This document shows positions 34,377 through 45,511 of a stretch of DNA of 64,000 nucleotides, one piece after another. A program made the position numbers and the translations under genes. The notes beneath the pieces are model-generated. The model was given only the letters and a program-made list of their open reading frames with translations, was not told the origin of the DNA and ran no database searches. The DNA comes from Theobroma cacao. Its lineage: Eukaryota > Streptophyta > Magnoliopsida > Malvales > Malvaceae. The stretch lies in assembly GCF_000208745.1 (NCBI RefSeq), contig NC_030853.1, positions 11,184,741 to 11,248,740 on the forward strand. The letters are read 5' to 3'. The stretch's first letter is position 1. Every line of letters starts with the position of its first letter.

Positions 34377-36594
34377 TGTCACAGCCCAATTTTCAGGCCA
34401 TGACCGACTCATGGGCCCAATGGGCATAGTCCACTAAGCCCAAGCAAGCCTCTTTATGTAATCCCGATCATCATTTCAACAATTATTCCTAAAGTCACAT
34501 TTCGTAATTCTCAACTATAAAAATATTCAGTCATATACTATGGCAATCAAATACTTACATTTAGATCATCCAAAATAATATCACCCATTGTCAACTCATA
34601 GTGGCATCATCAATCAAAATATACATATATTGTTTATACTATGAATCTTAGTGATTTACATCACGCGTATACATACACAGGCAAAAGACTCTTGACTACC
34701 AGTGGAGCGACTTTGGGTGAAGGTACAACTACTAAATGCCATGGTACCTACCAAAAAGACGAATATACATGGACACCTCAATCTAGGTCCCAACTGCCTT
34801 TGAGTTTGAAAACATGAAGTTTAAAAGAGTGAGTATAAACCTAGTGAGTGAACATAGGAAGGGAACAAGCAAACGATATGGAAAGTTGTAAAAAACATGA
34901 TGCACTTATGTTAAAAATAATGCAATTTAGCTTAATTTCTTGTAAAGCCCCTTAATTCAACCTTTGGTTATTTAATCTCGTAAAGTGAAGGATCTATGAT
35001 CAACAACGAAGTTGAAAAGAGTGAAAATTACAGCAAATATCCAACCAAAACAGGCAAGATAAAGAGTTTTTCGTTACATTGAAAATCAATTTGGAAGCAA
35101 TTAACAATTTCAACATTCAACATTCATTGTAATCACATAATATTTTCTCTAACATTTCTATAGTATGTGTAAACATGTATACAACCACCGGCTCATCAAC
35201 TCATGTGCACTCCCACACCTCAAATAACTGGAATCATCATCCACTGGTCATCAGCTCATGTGCACTCCCACACTGCACATAGTTGGAATCATCATCAACA
35301 GGTCATCAGCTCATGTGCACTCCCACACGCACATAGTTGGAATCACCCATCATCATCGGCATGTGCACTCCCACACCGTACACGCACGGTTACAATTATC
35401 ACACAATATTATCATTCAAAGCATAACATATATATCATCAGAATATAGGAACACATGGGTTCATCTCATTACACATTTTACAGCATAATACGTTTCATCA
35501 AGGGCTTGTACCCAAGCATGATTTAGAGAAAAAAAAGTCAAATATAGTCATTTAAGTGCTTCATCTCAACACATATGTATTTCCCAAAAATAATTTAATG
35601 CAAGTTCACTTACTTGTCCTTGTTGATTATTTTGATCGACTCTAACTTCAACTAATGCTCTAAATGGACATGTGGGGCCTCGTTGGAACCTATGACACAT
35701 AATATAACCATAAAAAATATAACAGCCCACAAATCTAATTATTAGCCATCTTTAACAACTTAAAATCAACCCTAACTCATTTCTCACCTTGATGGACTTG
35801 TAGTTGAATTTTCTTAGTGAGGATTAAAAGGGAAAAACTCCTTCAAGAGTTTTCAAGCTAATTTGAAGAGTTTCTCTCTCTAAAAATGTTCAACTAGTGA
35901 GAGAAAGTGTAGAAGAAAAACTTTTTTTGAGGGTTTTTGAGGTGAAAAAGTGAAAGAGAATGAAAAACCTTATGAAAAAGTGTGCAAAAACATGAATTTT
36001 GGAGTTAGTATAAGAAGGTTATGGAGGTAAAGTTTCTTTGCATGGAGGATGAAAAGTTCTGTAAAAAGGAGAGAAGAAATGAGAGAAAAATGAAGAAAGT
36101 GCTAGAACTTTAGATATTTATCTCTAAAGTCAATCAAAGTTTCACGTAATTTACAAAAATGCCCCTTTTTGTTCTTCTAGTGCAGTACTTTTATTTTGAC
36201 AAAGATTTTGACCATTTTCTTATTAGAACTGGGCAAAGTCGTAAACATCAAAGTTGTAGCCCTGCCTCTTATCTTTCTTGAAAAACAAAAACATATGCAA
36301 ATAGAGCAACAGTCCATTATGCACCTTTCTTCACCAATTGAAATTATTTTTTATGCTACTCCTATAAAAACATAAAATAATTATAAATAACGTAAAACTA
36401 ACATCATTAACTTAAAATAAATATTTAAACATAAATTAAATTAAAGCAATAAAATAAATAAAAATACCTAAATTTTATCCTAAATATAGTCCAACTTAGA
36501 CTAATTAAGTATTTAATCTCCAATTAAATATGTGAATTTGATGCACTCATCAGTCTATCTCTAGTTACGCATCTATGGGGGTCAAGGTTTCACA
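34377..36594 (-). mobile_element. Family B solo LTR B5 in Athila gag
   Basis: 2218-bp minus-oriented family B LTR (plus strand TGTCACAGCCC...AAGGTTTCACA) with a perfect 5-bp duplication CCCAC (34372-34376, 36595-36599). It interrupts gag between the QSLVQFGG and [12 protein letters not shown] segments. It contains the minisatellite (about 35190-35400) and only a weak, decayed palindrome region near 35070. Confidence 0.95.
35190..35400. repeat. Family B minisatellite in B5
   Basis: Four tandem units of the form CATCAGCTCATGTGCACTCC followed by CACA...ATAGTTGGAATCATCATC. Overlapping plus-strand ORFs at 35203-35488 come from it and are not genes. Confidence 0.8.
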
Positions 36595-36900
36595 CCCACC
36601 AAACTGGACTAAAGACTGAATCATCTGAATGTAAGCTAGTTTAATTTCAAAATTATTTACATTGATGGAAGGTTTCCTAATGCTTTGGTGCAAACCTTGC
36701 AAAAGAGGAACAACATAATCCCATAATGCTTTATTTGCTTCGGGAACCAGATTAATGGCATTATTGCCATTATTGTTGTTATCCTCAGCCATTGTATGAT
36801 TTAAAGCTGCAATTTTCAAATTCTTCTTTTGACGTCTTTTGAAAGTTCTTTCTATCTCAAGATCAAAAGGAACAAGATCCAAGTTGTTCCTTCTTTGCAT
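36595..36900 (-). pseudogene. gag: Athila-like gag, N-terminal part
   Basis: Minus-strand reading from the ATG at 36900-36898 gives MQRRNNLDLVPFDLEIERTF, then LNHTMAEDNNNNGNNAINLV and IKLAYIQMIQSLVQFGG, the usual beginning of Athila-type Gag. Gag resumes beyond B5 at 34371 with [12 protein letters not shown] after a one-base shift. The upstream open part of this frame (to 37014) runs into the leader and PBS and is not coding. Confidence 0.82.
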
Positions 36901-37015
36901 ACAATGACTAAAGATATCTGCAAGCAAACAAAATCTAATATTAAAACAAAAAAATAAAATTTGAAGTAAGATTAAATTGCTTGGTATTAATATTAGTAAA
37001 AATTCTAGAAACAAC

Positions 37016-37033
37016 TCCCTAGCAATGACGCCA
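37016..37033 (-). other. Primer-binding site (tRNA-Asp type) of the Athila-like element
   Basis: Minus strand TGGCGTCATTGCTAGGGA, six bases inside the 5' LTR end. It is close to TGGCGCCGTTGCCGGGGA, the tRNA-Asp-complementary PBS used by Athila and related gypsy lineages. The differences look like C-to-T decay. Confidence 0.85.
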
Positions 37034-37039
37034 ATAACT

Positions 37040-38484
37040 TGTCAGTTAAAATTTTACTATGCAAGTATTTGTATCAAATAGACAGTTTATAAGCAAGCAG
37101 AGTATCAATCTCGTAGAGAATTGATCTAAAATTTTACTAAGTATTAAAATTAGAACAATTTAATCTTATCCAAAAAAATCAATATCAAATAACTATATTA
37201 ACTAACTAAAGATACTTAACCAAAATTTAAACTAAGAAAAATCAAAGTAATAATAACTTGGGTAAATATCAAATCAAACAAGCCTAAGATTACAATATTT
37301 CTCACACTTTATCTAAATCTTACCTCTCTTCCTTAACTGATTTCAATGGGTTGAATTGCTAACCTAAAGTCCTAAATTATTTATAAGGGTCTCTTAACTC
37401 ATCTTATAAAAATATCTATTTTAACCAAAACACTATATCCCTATGTGAATTGAAATTAAAATAGATTCATTAAGTTCATACTCTAATCTAGCTACATATG
37501 GCCTATAGGTATATCCTTATGCTATACGCAAATCAATTAATATGATCATATGATATCCCAATTTTAATCTACACTAAACTCCCTTTCCCAAGTTTGTTTA
37601 GGTTCCTAAATCAATTTAACTGGCAGCCAAGTAATTAAAAGTATTAAGAACAAATTAGAATAAACAATTCAAATTCCATTGAAAATAAGTAAGAAAGAGA
37701 TTAAAAATTTAGATTGCATGTGAGTTCAATTGCAATCCTAGAAAAAGAAAATTAGCTACTCATGATTGCAAAGACAAATAGCATTGTATATAATTCAACC
37801 ATTGAGAGTAACAAGAAAAATAAAAGCCAAGGAAGAAAACAAAACAAATATCTGCGGCCTTGCTCTTCAAGTTTCAACCTCAACTTCTAGCTTCTTGAAT
37901 CTCCAAAAGTTGTCTAACCTAATGTCTCTTAAAAATAACCTATTTATACTAACAAACTTAACCTATAGTTTCCTAAGTTGACTTATGATTTAATTGGGCT
38001 TAAAAGTGTAATGAGAGGCCCAATCATCAATTGTCAGTCATTAAAAGTTTCCATTCCCACTGTAGTACATCCATCCATATTCTAATGCAATTTTCTCTAT
38101 CTTTAATGTAAAACTGGGTAAAGTGTATCCTTAAAAATTGTAGCTCTGTCTTTTAGCTTTCCAATGGCTTAAGAATCGTATCATTTGGAGTTTTGTAGTG
38201 CGACTATTATCACCAAAATACTGAAGCATATGCAAGCAAACTTTTGGGTCTTTCAACATTTACTTTCCAAAATTAAGCCAAATTCTCTTAGTTCTACAAA
38301 AATAAAAAAAACTAATAAATAATAACCAAATTAAAAAATGACATAAAATTAAAATAACTTATTTAAAAATAAACTAATTATAAAAACAACCAAAAATGAC
38401 TAAATTATAATTAAAAATTGAGGACTTAGCTAATATTTAATACAAAATTGAACTAAAATAATTCTATGAAATAGAATTATCACA
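37040..38484 (-). mobile_element. 5' LTR of the Athila-like element
   Basis: 1445-bp LTR on the minus strand, starting TGTGATAATTC at 38484 and ending TTTTAACTGACA at 37040. It is AT-rich with no gene. The limits follow from the PBS on one side and the TG/CA ends. Its right flank TTACA cannot be matched because the 3' LTR and left flank are lost. The ORF at 37766-37981 is spurious. Confidence 0.8.
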
Positions 38485-38644
38485 TTACAAATCCGTTTGT
38501 AAGAATTCATGATCTAAAACCTTTGCATAAGGTTTAAATATTAAATCAAAGCATGGTGAACATAAAGCTTATTCATGGATGCATAACCCAAAGACAAGTA
38601 TGGCACGTTTTGACATAAACCATGGTAAAGAGCTTGTTCCTTGA
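38485..38644 (-). mobile_element. Family A LTR A2, distal piece (tentative)
   Basis: 160 bases between the Athila 5' LTR and B6. Since B6 (TSD CTTGA) inserted here, this is continuous with 44187-45506. Similarity with A1 near 26400-26500 (GGAACAAGC, CATGCCTTGT-like words) is weak, so membership rests mainly on continuity. Confidence 0.5.
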
Positions 38645-39749
38645 TGTCACGACCCAAATTCCGGGCCATGACCGGCGCATGGGACCAATGGACACAGCCC
38701 ACTAAGCCCAAGCAAGCCTATTTACATGATCTGTTCATTACTCCATCAAAATTACTAAAGTCATATTTCATAACTTTGAATCAAAATAATACTAAACATT
38801 GCCAACTCATAGTGGCATATCGATCAAGTATATATATATACATTGTCTATAACATGTATCTTAATAATTTACATCAGGGTTGTCTATACACCTCAAAGAG
38901 AAGACTCGATTTCCAGCGAAAAGACTCAGGGCAAATGTACAGCTACTGAATGCCGAGACACCTACCAATAGTCGAATCTATGAGGTCACCTCGACCTAAT
39001 TATTGACTGCCTCTTGATCTGAAAACATGAAGTTGAAAATGGTGAGTATAAACCAAGTGAGTGAACAAGAAGGGAACAAGCAAACATTAAGGAATGTTTA
39101 ACGAAATCATGACGCATTCATTTTTCAAAACAATGCAATTTGTTTTAGTTCTTATTAAAACCCCTCATGTAAACCCCACATGAGTAAATCACTATATGAA
39201 AAGGGTCCATGCTCAACAAAGGATTTGGAGAGTGAAAACTTTAATAGCATTCATGCGAAACAGGTCAAATAACTAGCTAAGGGTTTCTCACCAAACCTCC
39301 TTATTTTAAACTTAATTCATTTATTCCTTAATGTTGGAACTCCATGCTCAACTATGGTATCAATAAAAATGGAAAATAGGGTAGCAACCGAACCAAATGA
39401 GGAGCAAAACAAAAAGTTTTTCGCTACAACAAGATTCAATCTCACTGCAGCAAAATTTTGGTCACAAAACAAAAAGTTTCTCCCTGCAGCGAGATTTCTG
39501 GCTAGCCTTACCCCTCCAACCCGAGAGTTTCTCGCTGCAGCAAGAAACAGAGCAGTGAAAAAAAAAGTTTCCTTCCTTTCAAGAAAAAGCCATCCTGCTA
39601 ACATGACAAAATCAACATAAAACACATAGAGGTTTCCAAAGTTCAACATGCCAATTTCATATGCATTTCAACCATAAACCATATACATGAGTTTTCATTC
39701 TCTAAACATATATACATATACATACATGGATAAATACCAATACCACTAT

Positions 39750-39960
39750 CATCACATCCAGCTCATGTACATCCCCCCACATCCTGCACATAGTCGGAGT
39801 CATCATGTGCATCCCCTTACATCGTGTACAATCAGTGCCATAGTGTACATCCCCCCACATCGTGCATATAGCACTATCATCATCCATCTCCCTCACCACC
39901 ACCATTACCGGCATGTGTATCCCCCCACATCGTGTACACACACGGTTATAATCATCACAC
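39750..39960. repeat. Family B minisatellite in B6
   Basis: Units with the core ATGTACATCCCCCCACATCGTG plus an ATAGTCGGAGTCATCA spacer, a diverged form of the family B array. It accounts for the opposite-strand ORFs at 39687-40019 and 39702-39968. Confidence 0.75.
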
Positions 39961-41109
39961 AATATCAACCATCATGCAGAACATATATATATATCTATAT
40001 ATATAGCAACATAATGTAGTAGTGCATGAATCCATAACAACTGCATGTCACAACATAAAATCAATTTATCAAAGGCTTGTTCCCGAGGTACTTGTTTTTA
40101 AGGAAAGTTGGATAAAATCATTCAAGTACATTGTGCAAATAAGTTTACATTCCCAAAACAAATTTTGAAATGCAAGTTCACTCACTAGTATCTTGTTGAA
40201 CCTTTAGTCGACTCTACTTCTCTAATTATCCCAATGGGGCGATGGGGCTTCATTGGAACCTATTATCACATTAGCATCACCATTAATTCAAGCCACATAC
40301 TTATAAATTCTAAAAGCTTTCTCTTAGCTAGCTTTCAATGGCCATTTAAATGGCTATCTATTCTCACTACCCTTATCACTCTAAAGTGAATGAACAACCC
40401 CAACTACTAAATCACCCCCAAGTCTAACCACTAATCATTCTCAACACTAAAAATCAACTTTAGTTTACTACTCACCTTAATAGCTTTGTAACCTTGAAAT
40501 TTTTTCCAATAATCCCTAGCCATTATAAGGGCTTTCTTTCTTTTTCTCTCTCTAAACACCTAACTAGTGAGAGAAAGTATGGAAGTGAGATTTTTCAAGG
40601 GTTTTAAAGTGAAAAAGTGAAAAAGCACTAGGGTTCTAGTCAAAAGGGCACAAAGGTATGAAAATTAGAGCTAGAGAGAGAAAGTTATGAAAGTTTCATA
40701 TCAAGCTTCCATGGAGGATGGAAACAACGTGAGATGGAAGAAGAAGAAGGAGAAAAGCTACCGGAGAATGAAGAAGCTGCTGGAAGAACAAGATATTTAT
40801 AGCCCATACTTATCCACTTCACTTAAATTAAGAAAATGCCCCTCCATAAATTAGCTTGTTCTTTTCTAATCATTTATGCAATCTTTTTACTCTTTTGACA
40901 CTAGAAAAAGGTCCATAATGGTCTAGAAATGCTCGGGTTCATGAAAACTTAAAAATTCTAACTCGAGGTGAAAAAGATCATTTTGCCCCTATCGTGAAAA
41001 TCATCAAAATTTTTGTTTCCTTGCCATTTTACCCATATTTTCATCATTCATTTATGCCTTAAGCCTACTTAGGCCTTAATATTGTTTAAAATCTTACTTT
41101 TATGGGCTT

Positions 41110-44098
41110 TGTCAAGCCCAGCTCGATGATATGTTTATTATGCCATTCCTACATAAGAATGCATATTTGCTTAGTTGGGTACCTCAAAAATCGTTAAAGG
41201 ACGATAATGTACCAAATGATACAATTAAGTTGAATTAAGCCTCAAACTAGACCAAATAGAGATTTTAAGATGAAATTGAGAATTTTAAAACCCCAGAATG
41301 ACTTAAAATGGTGATTTGGAGTTCGAGGATCGATTTGGAGTCAAATTAGAATTTTCATGACCTAGGGGCAAAATGGTCATTTTGCCACCTGAGGTTAAAA
41401 TTGGAATGTTAGAAGACATTTTTGATCAAGATTGACTATTTAGAACATAATTTGAGTTTGAGAAGTGAAAAATTTTAATTCAGACATTTTTTCGAGCATA
41501 GGGGTAAAATAGTCATTTTGCCACCCTAAAGGCAAAATTGTAATTTTACACCACCCAACACTTATCCAACACATGGATTTTACCCAATATTATTGTAGAT
41601 AATTGAGGAAATTTAAGTGGTGGAGAAAGATTGCTTAATGGGTAAGTATGACACATGGACCAATGGAATGGTGACATGTGCAAATTCTTAACCATTTATT
41701 ATTTTCCTTATAAATTAGCACAAAATCAGCCTATTTCTCTTCATATGGCCGACCAAATGAAGAAAAGAAGAACAAAAACCCTAGGTGAAATAAATTCAAG
41801 GAAAATGTGTGAAAATTGAAGGAAACAAGTGACAAAATGTAAGATTTTTCAATTCTAACTTGTGATCTACCTTTGCCATACATTCTTTTGCATTTTCCAT
41901 GGTTGAATCACATGATTTCATGATGGGTATCTTGCTGGCTGAACACTTAGAAAGAAGTTTTGATGCTTGATTTGGTTAGATTTCAATGTATTTTAGTGTT
42001 TTTCATTGATTGGTGATGTGTAGCATGAAAATCAAGCAAGAAAAATTCATGTTCTTCCATCACCCATCATTGGCCGAATTCTCCATGTGGAATATTGAGG
42101 ATGATTTTGATTTTTTTTTTACGTGATTTGGTTAAGAATTAGTGATTTATGGTGTGAGAATCAAGTAGGAAAAATTATAGTGTTGATGCACCCACCATGG
42201 CCAAATTTTCCAAGAAAAAATGTGAGGATGATTTTGCTATATTTCAAGTTATTTAACTTGTGTTTGATGGTTTAGAGAATTAGAAGAAAACTGGAGTTAA
42301 TTGGAGTTGAATTGGACGTATTGGCCAATTAATCGTGTGATAGATCGAATTAGGCCAATACTGTTTTATTTAGGTACTTAATTGAATTTATATTGAATAC
42401 CGTATTTAGATAGTTACCCGAGTATTTCACATCCCATTTCATGCATTAGTATAGAGCCTGAATTGGTTTTATAATAATTTATCACAAATGTAGTAAATGG
42501 CTTATTGTGCATTATGACTAGATGGTGAGCATTCTGGCAAAAGTAAAGAAATAGTACCCGAGGATCAAGAATCGGAGTACTTAAAATTTGACTCCCGAAA
42601 TAGTGAGTAACCTTACTATCGTCTTAATTATCTAAAGTAGTTTTTATCCGATTTTGTGATTTTATGGAAAATGAGTTTAAATGGTAAATCTTTACGTTTT
42701 ATAAACAAAATGTGTTTAAATGAAATGATTTTATAAATTGTCTTGAGATTGAATTATGGTTTTTAAAATGGAGTAATTGGAGACTAATTGTTGTGTTATA
42801 AATCATGGTTTGAATTAAATGGCTTATGATAATATTGGCATGGATGGTTGAATTGGTATTTGTGTTGAAAATGTATGAACTGTTAATTTGCCTTGAGAGG
42901 CTGTAAAATAAAATAATTGCCATGTCATGCTATTGAATTTTTATTGTATGGTGGGTTATAAATTAGTCGTTACAGTGGACGGGTTTCGTGGACCAGCCTA
43001 TTAGAGGGGCACGGTAACCCTATTATATTCATACCTTAGTATGAGAGGCGTGGATGGATAACTCCTGAGGTTAACACTTTAGAGTTCACTTCACGCCAAA
43101 CCACCACGTGAGGGTGAACTCAGCCAACGCCAAGGAACGGCTATGTTTTCAAAATAAAAACATGATTTATGCGTACATAACTTTTTAATAGCCTTGGCGG
43201 ACTCGGTTGGGATAGCCTTCGATCAAGGTATCCCTAATAACTGAGTATGAGAATGATTTTGGCAAGAGCCAAAGTTTTAAGAAATTCATAAGACATGTTG
43301 ATTACTCGATTTATATGAATTGATTTTGTTTGGTTGAAACAAGTTGAAAGGTGAAGAATTACAGTATGTTAAACTATTTTATCTGTCTCCATTTACTCGG
43401 TTTTAGATATTTTAGATGGTATTTGTTTACTCACTGGGATTATATAATCTCACCACCCTCCTTTCCACCCATTTTAGGCTCAGAATAGACTGTAGATAGC
43501 TGATTGCATCGAGGCTACCTTGGATTTGCATCCTTCAAACTGTAGGTTCACAGTCTTCTTTACTTTTGGTTATTCAGGGGCCCACTGGTTATTGTAAATT
43601 AAATTAAATACTCTGGCTTAATGTAAGAGTATGTATGAATTTATTTTTCTTTTGCACTGCAAAAATTAATTACATATAATTCTAAAAATATTGTTTTATA
43701 AGAAAATAGAATATTTTATTGAATATTTCTTTTATTTTTTTTATTATATCCAAATAATCATAATTTCATTTTAAATGAAGGTTATAGACGTTTAAACTTA
43801 TTTTTTATTATGAATTATGTGTTTTATAATTGCATACTACATTTTTAGCTAGTTTCGAAATTTTTAAGAAAAAATGACCAAAATGCCCTTATGAGAAAAA
43901 AATTATTTTTCTATTGTTTTGATTTGGAAATAGTTTATAATCTCTCAAAACATGATTTTAGTAACTAATACTCACAGGGGAAGCGAGAAAAACTTATGTT
44001 AAGCCTTGTGAGGTTTCGATTGACATTCCTGGTAATGAATGTCTATCGAGACGTCGTGACGGTTGTCACAGACTTGATGGAAGTTCCGAGTCGTGACA
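41110..44098 (+). mobile_element. Family C solo LTR C3
   Basis: 2989-bp LTR from TGTCAAGCCCAGC to CCGAGTCGTGACA, flanked by a perfect GGCTT duplication (41105-41109, 44099-44103) within B6. It is the best-delimited family C copy and serves as reference for C1, C2, C4 and C5. A TATA-like TTATAAATTA lies near 41709. No coding sequence. Confidence 0.94.
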
Positions 44099-44186
44099 GG
44101 CTTACTAAGGAAATGATGAAATTACCCTTGATTAGGGATGTCGTGTCTATTACTAACTATGAGTCTATAAAGGTTAAGGTCTCACA

Positions 44187-45506
44187 CTTGATTTCTAAAA
44201 CCCTTTACATATATAGCTTATATAGTATATATAAAGCTAACTAAAATATCATGGCATTCACAATCGCCTATCATTTATATCAACTCATGCTTTCCACAAT
44301 GACATTGAATAAATCATTGACAAGTTACTATACATATAACATTATATAGTATGGAATCTTTTGAAATAGACACCCTCTACTCACCTCACAATGGTGGGAT
44401 GCTACTCTGTCATTGATTCGATGCGCCTTTAGCTAATTCGCTTGCTGGTCACCAATTATCCTCCTTGATTTACACCCACAGTAACTTTTCTATAATTTTC
44501 AATTTCCTGATAGCAAATTAAACCTAATATACTTAGTGAACGTCACCACAATTCGGCTCATATTTGCTGCTCTATATACCATATTCTTAGTTCTCTTTAT
44601 TTTCAAGAATTCCTCGCAATATCCGACCTTTCTTATTATGTCTGCTTTCATGTTTATATTCAATTGTACACATATATGGGCAGTAACTTAATCAATGAAT
44701 CTTTTATCTAAATTCACATTTTTCACCTTTATTATTCACAATAATCTAACATGCAATCTATAAACTTTCAACAAACCAAATCCAATATAACATAGCATAC
44801 CCACATTGCATGCTTACCTTCCGATTTTACCCTGAATTCCACATGCAACTCAATAACTCCTCACATCTTCGGTCACCATTGTTGCCACAAGCACAAATAA
44901 TCAATACACATTTCATTTTTCCTTTCCACTTATGATCTCAAGGTTAAAAACACTTACCCATCATTTGTCTTTCTTTAAATCACCATACTTCTAAGATTAA
45001 CCCACATGTGTGCACCTGGTTCTTTGAATCCTTGAAGATCCTTGCTACCACAAGCATAATCTCATATCACAACCGGTTCATAAGGCATGCATTCAAGCAA
45101 ATGATAGCTTTTACCTTCCTTACCCTTGAATCACTAAGCCGAACCACCAATATTTCCTTCAAGCTTCAACAATGGCGTATGGGAGAAAACCTTTCAGTTT
45201 TTCTCCAAGATCGAACTTGCTCCTATCTTTTCTTCTTTTTTCTTTCTTCTCTCTTCTCGGGTGAAGCTTTCAAAACCGATTCTCTTTCTTTTTCCTCTCA
45301 AAGGCATGGGTTTTCCCAAGCCTTTCCCCACCTTTCTCTTCTCTCTTTTATTCTTCAATTCCCATTGGACCAACTCATCACCCACTCAATTTTCATGCAC
45401 AACTTATTCCCTTATTCATTGGCCCAATATTTATCCTCATTTATCTCCTCCATCCACCACCCCCACTACCTCATCCTTTCTTTCTTCATTCTTTATGTCA
45501 TGCACT
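44187..45506 (-). mobile_element. Family A LTR A2, middle piece
   Basis: Reverse-complement match to A1 (for instance CCTCTACTCACCTCACAATGG near 44380 against A1 near 26140). It lies between B6 and C4 and joins 51403 across C4 by the ACCTC duplication. The ORFs here, including the 182-codon one at 45008-45556 that runs into C4, are chance readings of a pyrimidine-rich strand. Confidence 0.8.
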
Positions 45507-45511
45507 ACCTC

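Larger units (their letters stand above)
27781..38484 (-). mobile_element. Athila-like Ty3/gypsy element, 3' end missing
   Basis: Minus-strand element: 5' LTR 37040-38484, PBS 37016-37033, gag, protease, RT, RNase H, integrase, a post-integrase non-coding stretch, and the beginning of an ORF of the kind found downstream of integrase in Athila elements. The PR-RT-RH-IN order marks Ty3/gypsy. The tRNA-Asp-type PBS and the integrase segment [17 protein letters not shown] are typical of the Athila lineage. No 3' LTR is present: the sequence stops at 27780/27781 against A1. Solo LTR B5 splits gag. Stops and frameshifts occur throughout. Confidence 0.88.
38645..44186 (-). mobile_element. Family B solo LTR B6 containing C3
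   Basis: Minus-oriented family B LTR (plus strand TGTCACGACCC...GGTCTCACA) with the perfect duplication CTTGA (38640-38644, 44187-44191). Without C3 it is about 2.55 kb. It holds a palindrome cluster (39410-39555), a minisatellite variant with CCCCCCACATCGTGCA units (39750-39960) and a TATA box on the minus strand (40793-40801). C3 sits about 90 bases from its 5' end. ORFs at 39317-40019 are repeat artefacts. Confidence 0.93.

Noticed and set aside
35190..35400. Possible CRISPR-like array (regular repeats)
   Set aside because: Units are contiguous and degenerate with no unique spacers, inside a plant LTR. It is a minisatellite.
44187..45506. Host gene exons between solo LTRs
   Set aside because: The segment matches A1 in reverse complement and is therefore repeat sequence.
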